Origin: Oreohelix idahoensis
Lineage: Eukaryota; Mollusca; Gastropoda; Stylommatophora; Oreohelicidae
Reading direction: 5' to 3'
Assembly: GCA_024509875.1 (NCBI GenBank)
Contig: JAMPIV010012175.1
Coordinates: 124,001 to 188,000 of the forward strand
DNA: 64,000 nucleotides
Numbering within the stretch: the first letter of the stretch is position 1; each line of letters opens with the position of its first letter. Positions 11,301-26,300 of this stretch are shown here, piece by piece. The notes beneath the pieces were generated by a model. The model worked only from the letters and a program-made list of their open reading frames with translations, made no database searches and was not told where the DNA came from. The translations under genes and the position numbers were made by a program.

Positions 11301-14300
11301 TCATACATTTTGTGATCCAAGTACTTACTGTTTTTACTCTAGCATAAGTCGGCCACTAGACTTTAGGTCCAACGGGCTGATCACCCGTTTGCCAGTCACT
11401 TCGATTACGGAAACAACAGCAAATGGATTGATTTGCCATTGCCCTAAAGACGCCAATAGGCGTGATGGGAAACAATGGCAAAGAAAACCTATCTGCTGTT
11501 GCCCTAAGACGCCACTAGGCGTAATGGCCACTGACTGCTTTGACGGTCGGTGGCTAAGGACGGAAGAAGACTTTAGGACTTAATAACCATCCAAAATGAA
11601 AGATCCCATTATAAGTTGAATGAGTTTTTCGTTGATTCTGAATTCTCGCATTGCACTGGAATTTCCTTGCCTTTCTATAAATTTTTTTCCCTCGTTTAAA
11701 AAGCACAAATGTGCCTCATTAATATTTTTAATGCATGTGAGAATAAATGAATTCAGTATAATTAATGAGAGAAAGAAAGGGCAGAATATCAGATGGGTCT
11801 GCATGCCCAAGTCTCAACCCTTTGAAAATAGTTTGTTCGTTCACCCGAAAACTCAATATTTAGTGAGACCTGGGTTATAATTAGAATTCGACTTGGCCTA
11901 CATTAAAATGTTTCCTTTGTTCAGAATTTTTTTTTAGAGGCAATCTATATGATTTTTCTTTAAAGGCCAAGGCTTTCCGGGCAGTCGAATATTAGCTTCA
12001 GGATCTGAGAAGTAACTTATTTGATCAGGATGCTAACCATGCGGTCTGATCATATGTGGATATTAAATAAGGGCCCGATTTAGACTTTGACAGTGATGAA
12101 GTTGAATCTAGTGAAAGAAGTAACAGTATTGCTGATAGATCAAACGAAGGAGGCTGGTCAACAAGGCATACTCCAGTTGAAATTTATGACTTAATAGGAG
12201 TTAAAACGTGCATTACTTAAGATATTCTCATAAAAATAAAATTTATAGAAGCAACAAGTTTATATCTGAAGCATACCAGTGTGCGGCGGTAGGGGGTGCA
12301 ACAATGACCGGTTTTATATATTTTATTTTGGTGTGTGTGACTCGAATATAAGTCGGGGGTACGTTTTATATGGTCCAAAAAAAAAGAAAACATTTATTGA
12401 CTTATACTAGAGTATATAAGGTATATGTTCTACTCCTAAAACTTACATTTTGAGAACAAGTACAGTTTCTGTTTATGGTGACATTAAAAATGATAAGAGA
12501 TGGAACAAAATTGACTTCTCATACAGCTTACATAACTAAAAGAGTAAGTAAGTGTGTAAAAGAGAGAGAGAGAGAGAGCGAGGAGAGAGAGAGAGAGAGA
12601 GAGAGAGAGTGTGTGTGTGTGTGAGTGTGTGTTATAATCATCACATTACATGGTAGATTAGTTTTGCACATTTTATTTGCAATATACTGTCTTCAAAAAT
12701 GCAAAACATGGAGTTAGAACAAACAAGCAATCAGAACACAATTTGTCTTCTGCTGCTGATGTCTATTCCCATTCAAACGTATTTGTGCCTTTATGGCGTG
12801 AATGAAGGTAAAGTGGCCCATATTTTCTTGACCATCGGCACACGAGGGGTGATGTGGTCAGCATCCCGCCGGCTGCCTTAACCTTCCCAGAGTTACTCTG
12901 GTACCCAGTTCATGAGGCTGGGTTGACCCCGGAGCCTGTTTGCGGTCTAAAAAATCTTATGCCTAGGTCATCTTGCCCCATACCATCTTCTCAAGGCCTT
13001 TCCATGTCTTCCTCATCCCATTCAGTTGTCTCCCATTTCTCTTCTCCATGTTTTTTTTTTGGTCTCTCTCTGCCTCTCTTACCATGGGGATTCTAAAAAA
13101 ACTGCCCTGTAAACTGTCAAAAAGGTTTCCTCAATCCATCACCAGCAACTTCTTCTCATCACTGGCACTTATCCGGTTTCTTATTAGCTCTGTCTCAGTG
13201 ATATTGTAATGGTAAAATGTCAAAAGCAAGTAGTAGTATTGTCATTTTCCCCTGCAACTCTTCTAACACTTTATTTCTTTCTCTTCCTGGTAAATTCCTG
13301 AGTTATCCACCCTGTTCAATTATATTTCAACAATTTGGAATTATCTTAACTCTTAAAGGCCGGAACGACGCTGGTAGCGTACATCCGCAAAACCCCTAGA
13401 AGCCGAAACGACGTTGGGAACGTCACTTTTGTGTTCTGTGAAATTTGTTCCGTATTTTCGTTATGACTCATAACTGAATACTATCTGTAGAATATCACTA
13501 AAAATCCTTCATATTCTAATTCTACATTCATTTATCTTTACTGTGATGTATAATATGTGTGTCTTTGTTGTGTAATAACTCAGAAACTTTAGAATTTATA
13601 AAGGTACTGCTTTAAGGTACAAAAATAATTCTGGCAAAACTGATGAAAAAATTCCGGCCTGCAAGAGTTAAAAGGCCACACATGGTACAAACTGTAGGAG
13701 TCATGCAATAAGCAACAGTAAAACCTTAAATACATACACTAATACTGTGATGCAGACAAACAATGAAAACTTCCACAAGATAGAACTTTTACACCAAGAT
13801 TCTATACTCAAAGAACTGCTGCAATAATTGTAATTTTTATTATCCGAGTCTGTCCCTCTGACAACTTAGCTAGCAGCGAAGGGAGCCTAGGGAGAGTTTT
13901 TTTATTTTAATTACCTCAATATTAATCTTGACTTCTCTGAAACAGTGTTGGTTAAATATTTGCAATGTGTACTACTAGTAAGAAGCATACAGGGTGGTTA
14001 TAACGTCCCTGTGCAACCGTGGCCATTTAATAACTAAGCACACTGTATACGGCATATAAAAGTATAATTTATATAAAGTTAAAACTGTTGTCTGCTCATC
14101 AGAACCACATTCTCTGGATCAATTTAAGGTAAGAATCACTAAGAAGCAATTGGAGAATGTTTTTAGAAAATCTGATTGGAGAATGTTGTTAGAAAATCTG
14201 ATTGCAGAATGTTTTTTTTTTTAGAAAATCTGATTGGAGAATGTCTTTAGAAAATCTGATTGGAGTATGTTGTTAGAAAATCTGACAGGAGAATATTTTC

Positions 14301-17300
14301 AGAAAATCTGATTGGAGAATGTTAGAAAATCTGACAGGAGAATGTTTTCAGAAAATCTGATTGCAGAATGTTTTTTTTTGAAAATCTGATTGGAGAATGT
14401 CTTTAGAAAATCTGATTGGAGTATGTTGTTAGAAAATCTGACTGGAGAATGTTTTTAGAAAATCTGATTGCAGAATTTTTTTTTTTTAGAAAATCTGATT
14501 GGAGAATGTCTTTAGAAAATCTGATTGGAGTATGTTGTTAGAAAATCTGACAGGAGATATTTTCAGAAAATCTGATTGGAGTATGTATTTAGAAAATCTG
14601 ATTGCAGAATGTTTTTTTTTTTAATCTGATTGGAGAATGTCTTTAGAAAATCTGATTGGAGTATGTTGTTAGAAAATCTGACTGGAGAATATTTTCAAAT
14701 TGATTGGAGAATGTTAGAAAATCTGACTGGAGAATGTTTTTAGAAAATCTGTTTGTAGAATGTTTTTAGAAAATCTGATTGGAGAATGTCTTTTAAAATC
14801 TGACTGGATGATGTTGTCATGAAAGATGGCAGCTGTGTTGAAGCAAAAAATTTTTTTTTGAAATGCACCATGTTAAACATTAATAAATGATTTTATAAGC
14901 CATTTACAGTATGGCTTCTATTATGTGTACATCCTAACTTATTAAAGCTTCATGTTGCACAGACTTTTTGTAACGACCCTGTATACTGCTAATTTTAGAA
15001 ATACAGAACTCTGAGTTCACACAGAGCTAAGAAATGAAGGGGTTGCTGGAGAAGCTGAATGACCACAGATAGAACATACCTTCCTCCTCGTCCTATCCTC
15101 CGACGTGCATAGCCCATACAGCCTGTTGGTAAGGACGTGAGTGAAAAACGGAACCTTTTGTCTGCCCTTCCTCCATCTTTTGACCCACACCATGGCCAGT
15201 TTCCCACGCCAGACTGAATAGGCTGCAAGTGAATAGCAAAGATATTTCTCTGTGACATGCCTGTGATGGCAGGTACAATAATAACACATTTAACAGCCAT
15301 TTAAAATGTAAGTAAAGGTTGTCGCATAGAGAAACTGCCTTAGAGGAAGATGAAGCTGCCGATCGTACCAAGAGGCGTTGCTCTCTACGGCACCACCTCA
15401 GACTGGGCGAATAGCACTCACAGCAAGCAGAAGTGAGGAGAAAACGTCAAAAGGAAAACCATGAAAAAATAAGCAGCTGAGGACTGTCGCCTCAGAGGCG
15501 CATTCCCACAGTCAGTAATGACTGAAGGGGCTATTATTATTCTCAACAGTACTCTTAATATTCTTCTACAAATGTGCATTCAAATTCTACGAGGGTGCTT
15601 TCAATTTTTTTTTTTTTTTTTTTTTTTCATGTTTCTGTTCAATATAAGTGAATAATACTTATGCAGGTTTCACGAAGTTTAGCTCTGTTACATAAACACT
15701 TCATAAACATTAATTTCTATGTGATAAATCTAACAAGACTTAAAAATAAAACAATTAAAATAAATTATTATTGTTATATCTTGCCATATTTCTTCCTATC
15801 AATTCCATGTCATATCTTGCCATATTTTTTCCCATCAGTTCCATATGTGTTATATCTTGCTATATTTCTTTCCATCAGTTCCAAATATTTTATACCTTGC
15901 TATATTTCTTCCCATCAGTTCCACATGTTATATCTTGCTATATTTCTTCCCATCAGTTCCATGAAATCTTGCTGTATTTCTTCCCATTAGTTCCATGTTA
16001 TATCTTGCTATATTTCTTCCAACCAGTTCCATATGTTATATCTTGCCATGCCTTCCCATCAGTTCCATGTTATATCTAGCCATATTTCTTCCCATTAGTT
16101 CCATGTTATATCTTGCCTTATTTCTTCCCATCAGTTCCATATATGTTATATCTTGCCATATTTCTTCCCATCAGTTCCATATTTTATATACTGCCATATG
16201 TCTTCCCATAAGCTCCATGTTATATCTTGTCACATTTCTGCCCATTGAAAATAGGAAAATGGCAAAGAATTCATTATTTTAAATACACTATGTCCACTCA
16301 ACAAAACTATTTCTTCCCAACTGTGAATGAAGCTCTACAATAATGACTTTGAATCAGTCACAATATAAATGTACCAACAAAGCCTACACTCACTTGATGA
16401 TAGTGGCAGTTTTTCCTTCTCTTGAAAGCAAACATACCATCAGGATCATTCTCATCTTCATGGTCTGACTGGGACAATGCCTGGGGGATGAAAGATATTA
16501 TTAAATAAAATGTGTTCAGTTTGTTACACTTCAGATGCGACCCTGACACAATCAACAGAACAGCTATGCTATGGACCCCAGATGGACAGCAAAAGAGAGG
16601 CAGACCAAAGACAACCTGGCAGAGAACAGCAGAGGCTGAGATGCAAAGTATGAACCAGAGTTGGGGCACGGCACGAAGGATGGCCACCGACCGAACAAAA
16701 TGGGTGACAGTTTGTTGCTGCCCTACAAGATGCCACTAGGCGTGATTGCCATTGACTGCTTCGTCAGCCAGGAGCAAAGTATCAAGAAGAAGTGTGTTAC
16801 ACTCTGGCTGGACATCAATTACCTACCCTACCTAAAGATGCAATTAGACTGTCAGTGTTTCAAGCTGGATAAAGGGAGACCAAGAAACACATGGAGAAGA
16901 GAACTGGAGGCAGACATAAAGGGAATGAAGAAGACATTGATAGACCTTGAGATGATGGCACAGGACAGGAAGACTTGGCATAAGTTTGTTGAAGGCCTAT
17001 GCTCCTTGGGGAGCTAAAGGGTGTGCGTGATGATGTTTCAAGTGTCAAGACATTATCTGTCTGTAATTACAATATTTATTTATACCATAATGCTACTGAA
17101 TTCCCTCCAAATTATCCTACCACAGAAGTATATATTCTCTCCATCTCCTGACAGATCTTGTTATCTTATCAACGTGGCTTTATCTTTTATATATTATTTA
17201 TGCAATAAATTTGTCTCTTATATTGCACTTCTACCCATATCAGTCTATGCCTTTCTTTTACATGCTTAAGTCATATAAACAATTATTTTTTTTCTTTTGA

Positions 17301-20300
17301 GAGAGAGGCAGGGAGGGGAGATGGTGCCAATACAGATATGGTAATTTATACAATTTATATGGTTCTCTATTGTTATGCTCCAGTAATGTTACCCAGGCTG
17401 AGACTGCAGTAATGTTACCCAGGCTGAGACTGCAGTAAAGTTACCCTTGCTGAGACTGCAGTAATGTTACCCAGGCTGAGACTGCAGTAATGTTACCCAG
17501 GCTGAGACTGCAGTAATGTTACCCAGGCTGAGACTGCAGTAAAGTTACCCTTGCTGAGACTGCAGTAATGTTACCCAGGCTGAGACTGCAGAGTTTCTTC
17601 ACCAATTACTTTAGTTAAAGTAAAGGTAGTCTTATAACAGGTAATGCCGCAGGAAGTCAAGTGTTAATGACCTGTTACATTAGGTCTGGACTTTATCTGG
17701 TACAGTGACCAGCTCTCTTTCTCGCTGCCTTTGCCTTCCAAATCACAAGCAGTCAGGCAGCCATTTACAGCTGGGTAGACTGAAGCGTGACATCACAGTC
17801 GCTTCAAGAGCTCTAACCTCACTGTGACTTGAACGCTCAGTACGGCTCTCAGATATGGAGAACAAAAACAATAACCAAAAAAGTTACTTTAGTTGCACCT
17901 TGCTAAAATGCACCTGCATCTCACAACCATACAAGATTGTAGGTATGGAGCCACTACCCTCTTTAGCCTTCCAATATTCAAACTCCTCAAAATTGTGTGC
18001 AACACATCAAAATTCTAAACATCAGATACCAAGGAATAACACTTAACTAGCAGCCCACATGCTAAACTTCCCTGACACATGCAATGGTCAAACACCCAAA
18101 AATAACCCTGCACAGAAGACACATCTAATTATGAACCACTCACAGGAGACAATATATCTTCATCAGAACTATCAACAATGTCCACATCGCCGATGGAATG
18201 TTGCTGCTGCTGAAAGTGCTGCAAGATAGCATGAGGTAGAATTTGGTTCTGTTGTGCCTGCTTCCTTTTGCGATACTGCCTTTTCTTCCGCACAGGTACA
18301 AGCTCCTCCTAAAATTAAAGTAATAATATGCCAGCGATAACATTTAATGACACTAGCAAACGATATAGCAACCGTTATAAAATTGAAGCAGGATTTTTTA
18401 AAATGCCATTTCACTACGTCCCAGTTAAAATTTGTATTTCCACTGTCGATAGTGGGGCACACATTAACAAAAACAACAATCAAGAAGCTAGAGACTTTCA
18501 TAAATAGGTGCTTGCATAGAATACTGTAGAAGGATTTGAATGGTACAACAAGGTCACCAACATGGAACTGATAACAAGAACTAGACAAGTGATAGTGGAA
18601 CAAAAGTAAATCGCTGGCTGATGAAACTTGTTGACAACATTACAAATTATTCCATGTCCTGGAATGCCAAGGGAGATAATAAAACATACAGGGAGAGAAG
18701 TAGAGACAGAAATTAGAGAGATGTGGAAGACCTTGAGCTGATAGCATGGGATATGAGAATTTGTCAGTTTGTTGAATACCTATGCTCCTTGGGGAGCTGA
18801 CTGGCAAAGATTCAATGAATGAAAATAGGATAGCATATAACGGAATTACAGTGTCCTTCCAGCCATGTCATAAAATGCACACAAGGAGCCAATTACTTGG
18901 CCCTGCACAAATTGGACTGTTACGACACCTGAGACTGGTTGAATTAAAAAGTCAAGTCTTCAAAGCTGGAAATAAACCTTCTAGATCAATTATTATCAAC
19001 CCCGCCCCCCAACATAAAGCAGTGGACTGTCATAGATTTATATTCTGGGTCCTTTTCAACTTTGCCAATGATATCCTGGTTGCTTTGATTTCTTTTCCGC
19101 CATTCTTCTCTATATTCTCATTGGCGTCTGTGTTCTTCTCTTCCCCTGTGGGTTTCAGTCATGGGCATGTCTGACTGTACGCCTCCTGAGCCTACACAGT
19201 TTATTTCATCTAGTTGTGATCTATCGGCAAGCTCACCAGATATCTTGTCCCTATGGTATCTATCAGATAGTTTCATCCTAGTTACACACTAGTGATCAAA
19301 AAGAGAGAAGAAGAAAGAGAGAAAGACCATAACAAAGAAAACATGCAGAAGTGAATATCATCAACATTCTCCTTTTTGCTTCTTACGGAGCATACAGTCA
19401 CTGCTGTAGCTAGCTGCCCTTGCAGGAAGCCTGCACAAAGCATTCATAGCAGCAGTCCCTGTAGTAAATTGTTTTACATGGAGATGTTGCCAGCCTCATT
19501 TAAGCACCATATCAGCCACACACACACACAAAAACTATATGTGGTACAAGTAAATATGAGCTAGAAATAAGAAAGAAAGGTTGGACAAGGAAAGAATGGA
19601 CAGGAAAGTCTCGAAAGATTTATGTTACAGCTGATGTTGAAAGACAAAATAAGATCATTCCTTACAAAAGCTTTCCACAACCACTTTGCCAATAACTTGC
19701 GATGAATTCACGCTGGACGAGATCAAACAAGCCGTTAAAAGATTAAAAAATTTTAAAGCTGCTGGAGTTGACGAAATTTCAGGGGAAATGATTAAAGCAG
19801 TTAATGACAACAACCTCTTGAGAATTTTAGATATTATAAATGAAGTATGGAGAGAAGAACAACCACCACAACAATGGAAAGACAGTATTATTGTAAAGTT
19901 ACCGAAGAAGGTGATCTATCAGACTGTAATAACTGGCGTGGTATATCTCTATTATCAGTACCTGGAAAATTATTATGTTGCATGATGTTAGAAAGACTTA
20001 AATTGCATGCTGACGAAAAGATCAGAGAAGAACAAGCGGGTTTCAGGCCGAAACGATCATGTATTGATCAAATATTCACACTAAGAACAATTATAGAAGA
20101 ATCAGTGGAAAGGCAATCGCCACTTATTATCACCTTCGTCGATTTTCAAAAAGCCTTTGATAGTCTACACCGCCCATCATTGTGGAAGATACTTACAAAT
20201 CTATGGTTTTCCAACAAAATATGTGAATATAATCAAAGCACTATAAGACAATGCAAGATGTTGTGTTAGAACAAATAAAGGGAATACAGAATGGTTTACA

Positions 20301-23300
20301 GTAGAAACAGGGGTGAAACAAGGCTGTATTATGTCACCACTACTTTTTGGAATAGCTATTGATTGGGTTATGAGAAACTATACCCACAATGAACAATTGG
20401 GTATAAAATGGACAAATGGAAAATTCCTGGGGGACCTGGATTTCGCAGATGATGTAGCATTCTTAAGTTCAACACCAAGACAATCCCAAGAAGCAATAAA
20501 TAATTTGTGTCATCTCTCGGTTAAAATTGTTCTCCAAATAAATGCCTCTAAAACTAAAGCTATGAACTTTTCTAACGAGACCTTTGATATCATCTTGAAC
20601 GGGGAAAAACTACAGAAAGTTGAAAGTTTCAATTATTTAAGCAGTAAAATGACTCAGGATGGTGACACAACAAGAGAAATCCATACTAGAATTGCTTTGG
20701 CAGCTAGCGCCTTCAATAGATTATCTAACATTTGGAAATTACGATCATTGAATATACATACCAAGCTTCGTCTGTTTAATTCAAATGTTATCTCAGTGTT
20801 AACATACGGCTGTGAGAGTTGGAAAATAACAAAATCATTGGAGAACAAGCTGAATACATTCGAGAACAAATGTCTTAGAAAACTCATGAACATCAGTTGG
20901 AAGAATTCAAGACTAATCGACAAATAAGAGAAGACTCTAGGCAGAAATATGTCTCCGACTATATAAGGAAAAGACGATGGTCATATATCGGTCATGTCCT
21001 ACGAATGCAAAACAACAGAATACCACTACAAGCGCTCACTTGGGTTCCTGAGGGTAAGCGGAAAAAAGGAAGACCAAAAGAAACACTCAGAAGAACAATA
21101 ATAAGAGAAGGAAGAACGTTGGGCCTAAATAATGTGCAAGAGCTAAGAGGAGTGGCGTCACAACGAACAACCTGGAGAGCACTGGTTTCTGCCTTATGCG
21201 CCGTGTTTGGCGCTTAAAGAATTTATTATTATTATTATTATTACAAAAGCAGGAGTATTTTTTAACCAGGGCAATGCCAATTTGAAAATATTCCTTAATA
21301 TTTTTTTTAGGAAGAATACAATTAATCTGCGAGCTATCCATGCTCATGTCTAGAAATTGTACACTACGGCAAAATATCGTGCTCACAACTATAAACATCA
21401 TTCACGCTACAACATAATAGGAATGACAATACATTTCCCATTTGCTAATGCTTTTAGAATTCAGTTAGTATTTTTTCCTCTAAAATATTTTTAAAAAAAG
21501 TTTCAGTCAAATGCTTTAACATTTGTAAATAACTAAAGGTGAGGTATACACTGACTACTGACTAGCTTAAAATAGGCATGATCTGTACATATAATGCAGT
21601 GACTATGCAAAACCAACTAAGTATAAATATGTACCTAAATAAATTTTAAAAAGTGCATTGTTGTGTCTGAAAATTGCTCGTTACACCCAAACTGTTAACT
21701 CTTTATTGAATCGGTACAAACAATTTCAAAATGAAAGTTCTGATGCCGTAAAATGCTGTATACAAAATGGGAAAAAATGCACATTACAAAAATTTGACCA
21801 ATTTCATCTATGAAAGTTAATGCTAGTATTCACACTATCGTTAAAAGTAATAGTAGTTATTGAATATGGGCTGAATTTTACAGCTGTATTGGTTGTCACC
21901 TAAGGATGTAAACACTTGACCTAAATATGGCTGGCCTGATATTTATGGAATTTAGGAAGTCTTCAATTTAAACTGACAATAAGCCAGACAATAGGACTAA
22001 CTTGACATCTGAGTTGAAGGCTCAGATTTGTATGCGAACTGGCTGTGTGATTTTCAGGATATGGACAACAGCGGGCAAAGGTGAGACACACATAAAAATC
22101 ATTCAGTTCAAATTTCATTCACAGGGGGTTCCCTCTACTGCTGCAATGCAATATAAGTGTTAATATTTTGTCATGTCCCTCTTGTAAACATCTTTGAACC
22201 TGAGCTGTGATTGCCCGACTGTTCTTTTGTCATCTGTCAGTTGTCCTTAGAAAATAACTTTGGGCATGCGACTATCTTCCATGCGGCTCACATTGGCTAT
22301 GCTAGCAAAGTCTGCGCTGTGTATACATGATTTGAAGGCCAGCACTCGACAACACCTCGACATTTGTCACTTTATCCTTCCATAAAATACCAAGGATGTA
22401 GCGTAGACACCATAGATGGAAGGCACTGAACCTTCTTTCTTGCTTAGCATAGGTTGCCCAGCAGCTAATTTTGTGTCCAATAATATATGTTAACAGAAAT
22501 TGACTTTGTATCGAAGTATAAAATTTCTGAGTATTTTCACAAATGATAACTTTTGTGGAAATTATAAATAAAAAAAAAATCAGATTTCCACAAAATATTT
22601 CTTACAAATCTATACATCAATATATTACCGATGTTTAGATTTGAACTCGTGACAATCAAAATATTTTGTTTTTAATGGCAGATATTTTATGATTGCTTTT
22701 CATACATTCCACGGAACTATTGCATATTATTCAGTTGTTACAATATTTTCAAATTATCGATTTAACAAAATACTGCTGGAAGATTTAGAAATTTGTGGTA
22801 CAAATTATTTTACTTCAACAAGAAAATTTTTTTTCTAAACAGGTTACAATGAACTTTTATATGTATTCCAGAAATGATTTTACTTCATTTAAAAAATTAA
22901 AAACTTTGTTGTTTAAAAACCCATCCCCTTTTGCTGATGTTGGAAGTTTTGTTTTTATGCACAACAATTAACAAAATTACACCTTTACAGCAACTTAAAA
23001 CCTCAAGAGAATTAGCATATTAAACATTTAATAAAATATCAATTAATGGTCATTCTATTTGGCAACTAAATTTCATGCTTTAAACTAGGTTTTTTTTTTT
23101 TTTTTTTAAATACAGCATTGCGGCATTCATTAAAAATTCCTATCTTCGTTAAGATAAGATTTTAAATGATTCAATAAAGGGTTAAACCGACTGCGGGCGT
23201 AACTTACCCCCTTGCAAGTCTGCACCCACTCCCCACGACTGTTGAGGGCAAATGGGGCAACAAATGTCGGGTGTTTTTCTCGTTCTTCCTCTGCCTCAGC

Positions 23301-26300
23301 GAGTGCGCTGCCAGTGAAATCATCCATTTCGTTTCTGCAGGAAGTGAGCAAAGTTGCATAACCCAACATGCATATGCTTTGCTACTTGCAAGCTGGACTA
23401 ACATACAAGGGTGAGCCAGACGGTATTTATTAGGTATATACAAATTTTTTTTTTAATGCAACAGCAATTAACAGTTAATCTGAGCAGCACATCTGCATAA
23501 AACCCCACTGATAAAGATCATAAACTTCCAAAGTTTCATACGTCCTGAGAGGGGAAAAAAAAAAAAAAACAGCAACTTTGGGTGAGTGATAAGTTATTGC
23601 ATATCAGCAATCAGCACTGTTTCATTTTATTCCCCAAGGAAAACAGGGCTGCAATAATTCTTATTTTCCCTTACGGCCACCACGTAGCTGGTTCTTTTGG
23701 GAAGCTTGTGCCAAAGAATGAATGTGTTCTTGCAAAGATAAGTTTCTGTAGCAGTTTATTTTAGATGATGAGGTTGCCATGCAGAACCTCGTATCATTCG
23801 CCCCTTGCGACATGCCTGCAGTTCAATTATTTCTTTGTTCCTTGAGAGACCCCTGGGATCTACACAGGGCAACTGCAACTACTGCTTGCCACAAATTTTT
23901 ATTTTCAGCCACCTTTAGCTCCAGCTAAACATTTCTAGTTGCTTTGGCTTCCTCTTCAACAATATTACTGCACTCTCTTTGGCCTTCCCTTCTTTTGTGA
24001 CTTTAAGCCAATGATTTGTCAGGCTATTCTCTGTTGAATCTGATTTTAATCTTGGTTCTCTGTGTTTGTTCTCACATTTGGCCGTGGGCAATACGAAGGA
24101 TGAGATCCTGCAAGTTTTGGAATTTGTCAAACTGCCGTAAGAATCTATCTTATAAACTCAGTGGCAAGCAGGTCCAAAATGAGTAATGATTTACTGCTGA
24201 TTTGCCCTTTCTCCAATAGCTATCCCTGCTATTTAGATTCTTGGTTTGGGGTCAATTCAAAATCCTGCCATTCCATTCCTTGTTCATTGGTTACACCAGT
24301 GCAGCTTTATTTTACCCATCAATCTATGTATACACACTTCATTTAAAATAAAGGAACAAGTCACATGCTCTGTAGGCATTCTGTGTAGGACTCATGTCTC
24401 TGGTACACCTTCAGCCCACAATATGCTTGGTGCTCTTCTTTAGAGCATACAAGCAGGTGGAATTGTCATCATTAACACCGCTGCAACAACATGACAACTG
24501 ATCACTCAAGCCTGGTGACCGACAGTCTATACTTATAGTTGTACAAGCAATTAGTCACATTACCAAAAAACTAAAAATAAACGATTGCTGATACTTTCCA
24601 ACTCACCCCTGTTTCAAATTACTTAACATTCATGAGACCTATTCAAAGAAGAATAGGGATAAAATTCTAAAACCTACTGATGTTCAAATTTAGCACAAAA
24701 CAGTAGTCTATCTGTACACATGGTACTACTTGAAAGTGGTTCTGCAGAAGTCTGATATCAATTAGGGATTACATCATACATCTTTATTTGCCAGGCAGAA
24801 AAGTAGCACAGATATCATCATCACCTTATACCTCCCCAAAGAGACACATGCCTTCAATAAACTTATGCCAAGTCTTTCCATCCTGTGCTATCAACTTGCC
24901 ATGTTTTTTTCATATCTGTCTCCCATTCTCTTCTCCTTGTGTTCTTTGGTTCCCTCTACCTGTTACCCTGGGAGTTCCAGAACAAGGACTGTCCTGTAAG
25001 GCTACCAGCAAGTTTCCTTAATACGTGCCCTATCCATTGCCACAATGTGTTACAAGCTTTATTGCGGCAGTAAATGAACCAGTCAAATTACGTTCTAAGT
25101 ATTTAGCTATTAGAACAGTGAGGCAGTGATTTCTAATCAACAATGACATATGCCAAGCTATCCATACTCTGGTACCCTTTAATCTCACATGAAGTATTTA
25201 TCTTAGATCATGAAAACAGTGACATCAATCGACATAAATGGAATTCAGAGGACTCTGACAAAACTGCCTGATCTAGATTTTGCTGATAGCCTTGCCCTTC
25301 TGTTCAAAGCCAAATACAAGACAAGATGTGACTACTCAATAAGAGGTCACAGTAACTGGGTCAGAAAACCTACAGAGCAGAGACAAAAACTATAAGAAAA
25401 AATGTGGCAAATCATAGCCAGACTTTACTTGGAAAACAGATGAGAGGCAGATAGTGATAACAATATAAAAAAGGAATGCATTGGGAAAGTGAAGGAAATC
25501 AACAGAAATGTTATCCAACATAAAAATAAGAATTTTCAATTCCAATATCAAGGCAGTACTATATTATAGCTGTCAAACATGGAGAACAACAAAAATGGTA
25601 ATAAAGTTACAGATTTTCATAAATATGTGCTTGCGCAGAATATCATGATTTAAGTGGCATGACAAGATCAACAGTGTGGAACTTAAGGACAGAACCAAGT
25701 AAATACCAGTGCAGCAAGGGGTGACAAAATTATGCTGGCAAGGAGAGGACACAAACTGAAGAAACCAACTGATAGTACCACAAGGTTGGTCTTGTCCTGG
25801 AATCCCCTGGGTAAGAACAAACCAAAAGAAAAACCACACACACAGCGAAGGGTATTGGAGACAGACATGAAAGAGATCAAGACGACATGGAAAGATCAGA
25901 AATGGATGGCACAAGACAAGAAGGCATATGCTCCAGAGGGGTTAAAGGTTAACTTAATGAAAGAAATGAAAATGTCAGGTTACTGATGAATGAAATGAAA
26001 GTCTTATATATTCTACAATAAAAGGTAGGACTAATAGTGCGAAGTATGGTACTTACATTGGTGTTGTTTTGTTTAAACACTGTTACCTGTGTAAATATGA
26101 CCAACAACCCAAAAACATATAGTAACTGTGGATGTTGTAAACTTCAACCCATTATCTTATTATTATTTTGCTTCATATTTTGAATGTTCAATCTGTCTTG
26201 TTTGGTGATCATGTCCCACAATTGCCTTTTTTAATTTGTTTGTTAGATTAAGTACGTAATCGATACTGGCTGCTTATTTAAGAAAGTTCTTTATTAAACT

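Noticed and set aside
15661..16282. Overlapping plus-strand frames rich in Phe/Ile/Ser
   Set aside because: Produced by the 36-bp minisatellite at 15775-16245.
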